Below are positions 16,491-23,827 of a stretch of DNA of 45,459 bases, one piece after another (the first letter of the stretch is position 1; each line of letters begins with the position of its first letter). Made by a program: the position numbers and the translations under genes. Location of the stretch: the NCBI GenBank assembly GCA_944326635.1, contig CALVEU010000005.1:1-45459 (forward strand), given 5' to 3'. The DNA is from Candidatus Gastranaerophilales bacterium. Its GTDB lineage: Bacteria > Cyanobacteriota > Vampirovibrionia > Gastranaerophilales > Gastranaerophilaceae. The notes under the pieces are model-generated. The model was given only the letters and a program-made list of their open reading frames with translations. It made no database searches and was not told the origin of the DNA.

Positions 16491-19043
16491 ATGAAAATAT
16501 CAGGATGTTACAGTGACTCAGAAAAGTCATATGTAAAATTTGGCTTAGTAAAAGATTATACTAAGAAAATTAATAATAAAAAGTTTTCTGCATTTACTTT
16601 AGCAGAAATGATGGTAGTAATGCTGATAATGAGTATTATATTAGCAGCAATGGCTCCAGTAATGACGACACGAAGTAAAGCGGATTCATCATCGCCTTGG
16701 CGTTATTCTCCCGATAATGCATCTGATGCTTACTTTGGGATAGGTAATAGCCAAATAGCAATGATTGGTCAACCAAATAAGTTAGATACAGATGATGCTG
16801 CTCGTTTAATAATTAATTCAACTGATGCAGTAAGAACTCAAATATCATTCAAACGAAATAATGCTAATGCAGGTAGATTATATATGGATACAAATCATAA
16901 TATTATTTATGGTAATAGTACTATGGATAAATTAGCCGGAGGTTCTTACAACATTGCAATTGGATTAAATAATTTAACAGAAATTACATCAGGTCAAAGT
17001 AATATTGCGATAGGTGATAGTGCTTTAGTTAGTAATACTTCAGGAAGAAGAAATACTGCAATAGGGACTTGTTTGGGTTCAAATACTACAGGTAGTGATA
17101 ATACTGCAATTGGAGATGATAACTTAGCTTCAAATACAACAGGTATTAATAACGTAGCTTTAGGTGTTGATGCCTTAGCAAAAGCTACAACTGCAAATTG
17201 GAATGTCGCTATTGGTAAAAATGCATATCAGAACGGTTTAGGCTCAACTAATACCATTATTGGTGGAGATGCAATGTCTAAGGGGTCTGGATCCAATAAC
17301 GTAGCATTAGGTACTAATGCCTTATATTATGGTGATGGTGATGGAAACGTAGCTATAGGTGCTAATGCAGATTATACAACTAATGTATTATCAAGTTATA
17401 AAAATTCAACAGCAGTTGGTTTTTCTGCACAAGGACCTGGAGAAGCTTCTACAGCTATTGGTTATAATTCAAAAGCAGGGTCAAATGGCTCTGTAGCCTT
17501 AGGTGATTCTGCTGCTTCTTCTGATATTCAGGCAATAGCAATAGGTGCGTCAACAGTAGCTTCTGGAGACAGTTCAATAGCTATAGGATCAAAAGGAACA
17601 GTTGGAGCGACAACTATCGGTACAAGTGCTTCTGCGAGCCAAACAATAGCAATTGGTGATATGACTAGAGCAACAGCTACTTCAGCTATTGCGATAGGAA
17701 CATCATCAACAGTTGGAGGTAATTATGCAACTGGTTTAGGATATAATGCTGTAGCAAGTGCAAATAATTCTCTAGCTTTAGGAGCATCTTCAACAGCAAA
17801 TAAAGTTAATTCAGTATCTTTAGGTGTATCATCAGGGGCTACTGGGGATTATTCTTCAGCTCTTGGACCTTCTTCAACTGCTTCCGGAAACCGAGCTATA
17901 GCAGTCGGTAATGGTGCAACATCTAGCAATGATACTACTGTAAGTATAGGTGATTCTGCTTCAGCATCTGCAGAAGATGCTATAGCAATAGGTGATCGTA
18001 CTCAAGCATCAGGAAATAGTTCAGTTGCTATAGGTAGTTCGTCTTCTTCTGGTGTTGCAAGAGCTACTGCTAATTATTCAATTGCAATAGGTGATGGAAC
18101 TTATGCATCAGGAGCTAGTTCTGTATCTATTGGTGATATTGCAAGTGCTACTGGGTCAAAGTCTGTTTCTTTAGGATATAGTGCAATTTCTAATGGAACA
18201 GATTCTATTGCCATAGGACGCAGTGCAAAAGCTAAGAATTCAAATAATATTGCAATAGGAACTAATGCTTGTCAATATGTTACAGGAGGTAATAAAATTT
18301 GTATAGGCGCTAATTCTGGTCCCAAAAGTGGTGATAGCTGGGGAACAGATAGCGAAGAAAGAATATTTATCGGTAGCCAATCAAAGTTTAATAGTGGTAA
18401 CGCTGTTTTAGAAGTTCATAATAAAAGTGGTTACGAAGGTCGTATTTATGATAATAAATACTTGCCTGGCTCAGTAGTTGTTGTAAATGGTGCTTTGTTA
18501 GTTAAAGGTGGTATAATTACTTCAATGCCTTGGGCTGATGGTGGACACTTTAACGGTGATGGTGGCTTAAATATGATAGGACGTACTGGATCACAATTAG
18601 AACCTATTAATACAGAATCTGGTACTGGAGAAGTTGATTTTCAGGAAATATTTGTATCAAATAACCGTGGTCAATTCCGTTCTCCAAATAACTATACAAA
18701 TGGCAGTGTTTATAGTGGTTGGTCTGATAAACGCTTAAAATATGTAGGAAAAGAATTTAAATCTGGCTTAGATAAAATAAGAGAATTAAAAGTATATAAT
18801 TATACATTCAAAAAAGATAAGAATAAAACACCTCATGTTGGTGTGATAGCTCAAGATTTACAAAAAGTATTTCCTAATGCAGTAAAGAAAGCAAGCAATG
18901 GATTCTTAACTATTCGTATGGAAGATATGTTTTATGCAATGATTAATGCGATAAAGGAACTTGATTTAAAATACCAAGCCCAAGAAAAACGTATTAATGA
19001 TTTAGAAAAACGTATTGAAATATTAGAGGCTAAAATTAAATAA
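16491..19043 (+). CDS. chimeric surface protein: prepilin N-terminus, YadA-like head repeats, S74 self-cleaving chaperone
   Basis: A putative trimeric adhesin or fibre. Domains in order (850-aa numbering): a 34-residue leader; a class III signal and hydrophobic helix A|FTLAEMMVVMLIMSIILAA (cleavage before Phe35); then about residues 110-580 of short repeats of the NSVALG/DSIAIG/ASG type, as in YadA/Hep_Hag beta-roll heads; then a C-terminal endosialidase-type chaperone (peptidase S74). The last has the cleavage pair in GWSDKRLK (Ser745-Asp746, codons from 18723) with the conserved downstream Lys. VGVIAQDLQKVFPNAV and a terminal coiled coil follow. In phage tail fibres this domain drives trimerisation and then cuts itself off. 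I chose Met 16491 over 16476 because GAGGAG (16478-16483) lies 7 nt before it. Prepilin plus S74 in one chain is unusual. Confidence 0.9.
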   Translation: MKISGCYSDSEKSYVKFGLVKDYTKKINNKKFSAFTLAEMMVVMLIMSIILAAMAPVMTTRSKADSSSPWRYSPDNASDAYFGIGNSQIAMIGQPNKLDTDDAARLIINSTDAVRTQISFKRNNANAGRLYMDTNHNIIYGNSTMDKLAGGSYNIAIGLNNLTEITSGQSNIAIGDSALVSNTSGRRNTAIGTCLGSNTTGSDNTAIGDDNLASNTTGINNVALGVDALAKATTANWNVAIGKNAYQNGLGSTNTIIGGDAMSKGSGSNNVALGTNALYYGDGDGNVAIGANADYTTNVLSSYKNSTAVGFSAQGPGEASTAIGYNSKAGSNGSVALGDSAASSDIQAIAIGASTVASGDSSIAIGSKGTVGATTIGTSASASQTIAIGDMTRATATSAIAIGTSSTVGGNYATGLGYNAVASANNSLALGASSTANKVNSVSLGVSSGATGDYSSALGPSSTASGNRAIAVGNGATSSNDTTVSIGDSASASAEDAIAIGDRTQASGNSSVAIGSSSSSGVARATANYSIAIGDGTYASGASSVSIGDIASATGSKSVSLGYSAISNGTDSIAIGRSAKAKNSNNIAIGTNACQYVTGGNKICIGANSGPKSGDSWGTDSEERIFIGSQSKFNSGNAVLEVHNKSGYEGRIYDNKYLPGSVVVVNGALLVKGGIITSMPWADGGHFNGDGGLNMIGRTGSQLEPINTESGTGEVDFQEIFVSNNRGQFRSPNNYTNGSVYSGWSDKRLKYVGKEFKSGLDKIRELKVYNYTFKKDKNKTPHVGVIAQDLQKVFPNAVKKASNGFLTIRMEDMFYAMINAIKELDLKYQAQEKRINDLEKRIEILEAKIK

Positions 19044-19058
19044 ATTAATTTTCTTAAT

Positions 19059-19096
19059 AAAAAAAGCGAGAAATTAATAATTCTCGCTTTTTTTTA
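19059..19096 (+). terminator. intrinsic terminator
   Basis: The GCGAG/CTCGC stem (19066-19070, 19083-19087) is extended by AA/TT pairs and flanked by A and T runs. It follows the stop at 19043. Confidence 0.9.
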
Positions 19097-19183
19097 TATT
19101 TGATATTGTTAAATAGTTAATTTTTCTTAAAATTATTATATTCTTTATTTGAATATTTTATATTCCTGAAGTAAAATTAATTT

Positions 19184-20008
19184 ATGGTAGTTGATGAACA
19201 ATTATATTCTGACATCCCCCCTACAAAGTTAAGAAACAAGGAGGAGAAATTTAAACCAGCTAAAACTAATAAATTTTGGCTGTGGGTAGCAAGCATGTTT
19301 TTCTTTAACATGTTGCAAAATCGTTTTTATGCTTTTAGATATAGAGGCGAAGAAAATTATTTTGATGGAGATCCTAGCGTGCCTACAATTTTGTTTGCTC
19401 CTCATTGTAATTGGTGGGATGGTATTGTTTTTTATAACATAACTCATCGTATTTTTCATAAAGAAATTCGTCTTATGGTTGAAGAATTAAATCGTTTTCC
19501 ATTATTAAGACGTGGTGGCGCATATTCTGTTAACAAAAAGTCTCCTCAATCAGCAATGAAAGCTTTGCAATATTCAGTAGATGTTGTAGGTGATTTAAGA
19601 AATATGCTATGTATTTTCCCTCAAGGTATAATTCGTCCACCTCATTATAGACCAATTGAATTCCAAACAGGTCTTGCTTATATAGCTCAGAATGCAGTTA
19701 AAAAATATGGTAAAGTTAATCTTATACCTTTAGCTATTGATTATTGCTTTTTCCGAGATAATAGACCAGAAGTTGTTGTTGAGTTTGGTCGAAGAATCGA
19801 ATTAAATAATGGAATGAAGTTAAATAGAAAAGAATTAACTCATACTTTTGAAAGAGCTTTAGAAGAAGTTTGTGATAATCAATTTAAAGAAATATCTCAA
19901 GGAGATGTAACAAAATACAATATATTATTTAAACAACATTTGAAATGGTATAGAAGGATTGAACAAAGATTAAAAAGTATTGATTTACCTCCTGTATCAG
20001 GAGTATAA
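19184..20008 (+). CDS. PlsC-like lysophospholipid/glycerol-3-phosphate acyltransferase family protein
   Basis: Acyl transfer to a lysophosphatidic-acid-type acceptor at the cytoplasmic membrane, family-level call. The H-x4-D catalytic motif is HCNWWD (His74, Asp79). FPQGIIRPPHYRPIEFQTG corresponds to the FPEG block, with Gln in place of the usual Glu. A hydrophobic stretch near residues 30-45 (FWLWVASMFFFNML) could associate with the membrane. The start at 19184 has only a weak ribosome-binding site. The strong AAGGAGGAG at 19238 is not followed by a usable start codon. Exact substrate is uncertain; a lipid-A-like or glycolipid acyltransferase of the same superfamily is possible. Confidence 0.85.
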   Translation: MVVDEQLYSDIPPTKLRNKEEKFKPAKTNKFWLWVASMFFFNMLQNRFYAFRYRGEENYFDGDPSVPTILFAPHCNWWDGIVFYNITHRIFHKEIRLMVEELNRFPLLRRGGAYSVNKKSPQSAMKALQYSVDVVGDLRNMLCIFPQGIIRPPHYRPIEFQTGLAYIAQNAVKKYGKVNLIPLAIDYCFFRDNRPEVVVEFGRRIELNNGMKLNRKELTHTFERALEEVCDNQFKEISQGDVTKYNILFKQHLKWYRRIEQRLKSIDLPPVSGV

Positions 20009-20040
20009 AAAAATCCGATTTATTAAAATCGGATTTTTTT
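20007..20040. terminator. bidirectional intrinsic terminator
   Basis: A perfect 10-bp stem, AATCCGATTT (20012-20021) with AAATCGGATT (20026-20035), is flanked by A and T runs. It sits between the convergent acyltransferase gene and the 585-aa gene. Confidence 0.92.
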
Positions 20041-21796
20041 ATGCATTATATCTTTTGAAAGATTTCTCAATATTTTTCGATATCGTATTTTTTACTGTAT
20101 CATATTCTGTTGATAGTGAAGAAATTTCTGTATCAAGATTTTTCATTTTTAAATCAAGAGTTTCTTCTTTAGAATTAAGTTTAGCTTTTTCTGTTGTATA
20201 TTTAGCTTCAGCTTGAGCAATAGCAGTATCATCAGATATTTCTTTGATATATGAGTCTGTAGCGTAATTTGATTGATAGTAATATCCATCATCTTTCATT
20301 TTTGAAATATACAACATTCCACTTTGTAACATTTCTTTTAAGTATTCATTATCTTCGATATTATTATTTTCAGTCCATCCATTTGCACATATTTGATTAA
20401 ATAATGCATCATAGAATGTTGCTTGTCCCAAATCATCACTTGATACTTCAGATCCTGTTTTTATTGTGTATTGGAATAAATAATCGTTTGTTGCTAATCT
20501 GTTTTCTTCAAGACTTCCAGCTGTTACATAGTATTTTTCTTTGCCATCAGGTGCGGTATTTGATACACCATCCATATATTTAACAAAGTATGTAAGGAAG
20601 GCTTTTGCTATGTTATTTAAATTTATACCTGCAGTACAATGATCGTTACCATCATCATCTTTGCCTTTATTAGATGCTGCATAGACAAAACCAACATAAT
20701 TTTTGCCATTAATAACTACGTTTGGATCATAGTTTTCAACATCGCTGCTTATTTGTGTACCAACTGGATCTAAGAATCCATTTACATTTTGGTTTTTCCA
20801 TTCAGTGCTTTCATCCCAATCAGTATTTCCTGTTGTATTTAACCATTCATCATGCCAATTTTGATATTCTTCAGTGTCAGGACCATTGATTAGTTTTTTT
20901 GTTTCTTCTTTTGCGTATTCAAGAGCTTTGGCAGTATAGCCATCTCCTAGATCAAGAACTGCTGAAAATTCATCATATAACCAATCAACAAATCCTCCAG
21001 GGCCTGTTAAATATTCTTGCATCATTGCAGTTGCAGTTACAGGGCTTTGTTCACTTCGAACAGATCCATAGTAATCTAAGTTGTATTGGTTTTCACCTGA
21101 TAATAAATCTGCTACAGTGAAATTCGCAGAATCTGTATCAGTTACTGTTCCTGATGAATCAACAACTTTGGTTCTGATAATACAATTATTCATATCATCT
21201 TTAGCACCTTGAATTTGTTGAGAAGATTCAAGTTTAGTAGTCGAAAATTCTGTTCCGTTTTCTTCTAAAGATTTTATGAGTTCGTCTATATTACCTGTTT
21301 TAGTTGTAACAGCGGTTGTTGTTCCTCCACCAAAACCAGCTTGTTGATTGTAAGGTAATCCTAAAATTGTTTCAGCTGTATTTTTAGTGATGATACCACT
21401 AGTATATAGACCTTGTATAAAAGAATTACGCATAGCTTCAGAAGGTAATGTCCCTAAACCTTCTTGTGGGATTCCTGCTGCTCTTGCTGCAGCTGCGTAT
21501 TTACTGTTTAGTGTTACTCTACCTAATGAGTCTGTGATTGTTATTGGTAAATAATCGTTTAATGTAGATGGACTCATTAATAATCCATATGATAATGGAG
21601 TAGAAGTATCGCCTGTTCCATAGTAATCATATACTAATTTTGTTTGATTTAAAGAATTTTGATATTCATTTGAAAGGTCCGCAAGCTCTCTTGATAATGC
21701 GATTTTTTGGTGTGAGAGTCGCATAGATTCATATTCGCAGTCAGATTTTCTGGCTGTTATTGTTAATAATCTAGCTTGTCCTGCTGCTAATCCCAT
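20039..21796 (-). CDS. filament-like protein with conserved helical termini, unknown function (585 aa)
   Basis: Larger paralogue of the protein at 12342-13409. Shared parts are residues 1-50 (MGLAAGQARLLTITARKSD, then helical) and the last 50 (LDLKMKNLDTEISSLSTEYD, ending near KSFKRYNA). The roughly 480-residue centre is Tyr/Asn/Asp/Gly-rich with no signal peptide. It has few cysteines (C19, and single Cys in NNCIIRT, DHCTAG and QICANG). GAAAGGAA lies 11 nt before the ATG, the same arrangement as the paralogue. The gene is monocistronic, ending at the shared terminator 20007-20040. Conserved end helices and an unrelated middle suggest a polymerising or secreted subunit, but no function can be stated. 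Confidence 0.78.
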   Translation of the reverse strand: MGLAAGQARLLTITARKSDCEYESMRLSHQKIALSRELADLSNEYQNSLNQTKLVYDYYGTGDTSTPLSYGLLMSPSTLNDYLPITITDSLGRVTLNSKYAAAARAAGIPQEGLGTLPSEAMRNSFIQGLYTSGIITKNTAETILGLPYNQQAGFGGGTTTAVTTKTGNIDELIKSLEENGTEFSTTKLESSQQIQGAKDDMNNCIIRTKVVDSSGTVTDTDSANFTVADLLSGENQYNLDYYGSVRSEQSPVTATAMMQEYLTGPGGFVDWLYDEFSAVLDLGDGYTAKALEYAKEETKKLINGPDTEEYQNWHDEWLNTTGNTDWDESTEWKNQNVNGFLDPVGTQISSDVENYDPNVVINGKNYVGFVYAASNKGKDDDGNDHCTAGINLNNIAKAFLTYFVKYMDGVSNTAPDGKEKYYVTAGSLEENRLATNDYLFQYTIKTGSEVSSDDLGQATFYDALFNQICANGWTENNNIEDNEYLKEMLQSGMLYISKMKDDGYYYQSNYATDSYIKEISDDTAIAQAEAKYTTEKAKLNSKEETLDLKMKNLDTEISSLSTEYDTVKNTISKNIEKSFKRYNA

Positions 21797-22122
21797 TTTT
21801 TAAGATTTTCCTTTCAAAACTAGTAACGTTCATGTAGTATTACGGAATTTATTGTTTTGAACTTTAAAAAATAATATTTATATGTAACATTTGTTTACAA
21901 ATTAAAATCAAGTGTAATAAAGTCCCTATTAAGATATGTAAAATTGCTACTTTTGTAATACTTGTGATTGATGAGATTTTATAAAAAAGTGGTATAATAT
22001 AAGTAGAAAGGTGAGTTGAGATAAAAAAATAAATAAAAAATTTCGCAGCGGGAGCGGATTTATCAAAAGCCGATAATTATTTTGTTATATATATACAAAA
22101 TATCAGAAAGGCAGAAAAGAAA
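21797..22122. promoter_or_regulatory. divergent intergenic region with promoter and palindrome before the R3H ATPase gene
   Basis: A gene-free divergent region. For the plus gene, TATAAT is at 21993-21998 with a weak TTGATG 19 nt upstream. This leaves a leader of more than 110 nt. The leader contains a G/C-richer patch (22045-22070) and a near-perfect palindrome ATTTTGT (22079-22085)/ACAAAAT (22095-22101), just before the ribosome-binding site GAAAGG. For the minus gene, TTGTAA...TATTAT elements are present, but which are used is unclear. Confidence 0.45.
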
Positions 22123-23754
22123 ATGAGTAACCTACAATTTCAAAATGATTTAGACCGTTTAACAGAAGTTTTGCCTGACAAGGTCAGAAGGTTCATATCT
22201 TATGATCAAATGGAGGACGTGATAGAAATTGTATTGGATATTGGTCGCACTCCTGAAATTAGACATGCTGGGGGAAAGATTGAATATCTTGGCTCAGAAT
22301 TTGTAACAGAAGATGATATAAATTATATTACTAGTAGAATACAGGATTTTACATCTGATAACCGTTCGGGTATCCCTGGAACTTTACACCGAATTAGTGC
22401 AATAAGAAACAGACAAGGTAAAATTATTGGTCTTACCTGCAGGATTGGTAGGGTTGTAACAGGTACTATTGCTTGTATAAAAGATATTTGTATGATGAAT
22501 AAAAGTATTTTATTCTTAGGTCGTCCAGGTGTTGGTAAAACTACGAAATTAAGAGAAATTTCAAGATTAGTTGCTGATGAATTGGGAAAACGTGTTGTAA
22601 TTGTAGATACATCAAATGAAATTGCAGGTGATGGTGATACGCCACATCCGGCAATTGGTCATGCTCGTCGTATGCAGGTAACTCAACCTGAATTTCAAAA
22701 AGATATAATGATTGAGGCTGTTGAAAATCACACTCCGGAAGTCATTGTTGTAGATGAAATTGGTACAGAAGCTGAAGCTCAAGCTGCACGTACTATTGCG
22801 GAACGCGGGGTTATGTTGATTGCAACAGCCCACGGTAATAGTTTGGAAAACCTTATCAAAAACCCTATGTTATCAGATTTAGTTGGAGGAATTCAATCTG
22901 TAACATTAGGAGATGATGAGGCAAAACGTAGAGCTTCACAAAAGACTGTTTTGGAAAGAGAAAAACAACCTACTTTTGATGTTGTAATTGAAATTCTTGA
23001 TAGAAATACTCTTGCAGTTTATAAAAATACTGCTGAAGCTGTTGATTATATTTTACGCGGTTGGCCTATTAGACCTGAAATCCGTAAGGTTGATAAAACT
23101 TATGAGGGTGAAATACCTGTCACTCAGGAAATCAAAGTAGAGCCAACCGTTGCTGATATTCCAAAAGAAATTCAAAAACTCGAACAAAAAATTCAGCCAG
23201 AGCATAATACAGATAGTCTTAAGTTTAGTTTTTCAAGACAAAAATATGTTGAAGAAGTAAAAGGTTTTAAAAAGATTTACTTATATGCAGTATCGAGAAC
23301 TATTGTCGAAAAAGTAATCGAACGTTTAAATTTGAATGCGGAAATTACTCGAAATCTTGATGAGGCAGATATTGTAATTGCTCATAAAAACTTTATCAAA
23401 GGCGGAGCAAAAGTTTTAAGTGTTGCTAATGATTATCGCCTTCAAATTTTTTATGTAAAAACGAATTCAATGGCTCAAATTCAAAAAGTTTTGAAAGAAG
23501 CATTGCAAATTACAGAAGCCTCTGAAACTTTATGCGGATATTATGATGACGCAGAAAGAGCTTTAGATGAAGCCAAAGCTGCAATCAATAAGATTTTAGC
23601 TGGGGCTGAGCATGTAGAGTTAACTCCGCAAAATCAGCATATTAGAAAGTTGCAGCATGAGCTTGTAGAACAACATAATTTGACAAGTCGCTCGGTTGGA
23701 GAAGGTAATAATAGACATTTAAGAATTGTCGGCGGTAATGATTTTAATAATTAA
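22123..23754 (+). CDS. Ycf45-like AAA ATPase with C-terminal R3H domain
   Basis: ATPase with a nucleic-acid-binding tail, of the type found across cyanobacteria and in some plastid genomes (Ycf45). It is 543 aa. The Walker A motif is GRPGVGKTT (133-141) and Walker B is EVIVVDEIGTEAEA (about 206-219). The core resembles the SpoIIIAA stage III sporulation ATPase. The C-terminus has an R3H-type helix with Arg and His three apart (RKLQHELVEQHNLTSRSVGE, about 505-525). Between them is a diverged domain (about 370-460). Biological role is not well defined in any lineage. Its presence supports a cyanobacterial-sister affiliation. Monocistronic, with a long leader and its own terminator. Confidence 0.9.
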   Translation: MSNLQFQNDLDRLTEVLPDKVRRFISYDQMEDVIEIVLDIGRTPEIRHAGGKIEYLGSEFVTEDDINYITSRIQDFTSDNRSGIPGTLHRISAIRNRQGKIIGLTCRIGRVVTGTIACIKDICMMNKSILFLGRPGVGKTTKLREISRLVADELGKRVVIVDTSNEIAGDGDTPHPAIGHARRMQVTQPEFQKDIMIEAVENHTPEVIVVDEIGTEAEAQAARTIAERGVMLIATAHGNSLENLIKNPMLSDLVGGIQSVTLGDDEAKRRASQKTVLEREKQPTFDVVIEILDRNTLAVYKNTAEAVDYILRGWPIRPEIRKVDKTYEGEIPVTQEIKVEPTVADIPKEIQKLEQKIQPEHNTDSLKFSFSRQKYVEEVKGFKKIYLYAVSRTIVEKVIERLNLNAEITRNLDEADIVIAHKNFIKGGAKVLSVANDYRLQIFYVKTNSMAQIQKVLKEALQITEASETLCGYYDDAERALDEAKAAINKILAGAEHVELTPQNQHIRKLQHELVEQHNLTSRSVGEGNNRHLRIVGGNDFNN

Positions 23755-23760
23755 TCAGAT

Positions 23761-23797
23761 AAAAAAGACGAAAATTTATTAAATTTTCGTCTTTTAG
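23761..23797. terminator. bidirectional intrinsic terminator
   Basis: A 15-bp perfect stem (23763-23777 with 23781-23795), a 3-nt loop and flanking A and T runs, between the convergent R3H ATPase gene and ppdK. Confidence 0.93.
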
Positions 23798-23827
23798 TTT
23801 ATTTGTAAGTTTCATTAAACTTTATGC

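Noticed and set aside
19230-19260. Very strong ribosome-binding-like AAGGAGGAG inside the acyltransferase gene
   Set aside because: No in-frame ATG, GTG or TTG follows at a usable distance, and the catalytic motifs require the upstream part of the frame only loosely. It was treated as chance, though the acyltransferase start remains somewhat uncertain.
22123-23754. Type IV pilus or secretion ATPase (PilB/PilT-like) reading of the R3H ATPase
   Set aside because: It has the Walker motifs but lacks the Asp and His boxes of that family. The SpoIIIAA/Ycf45-like core plus R3H tail fits better.
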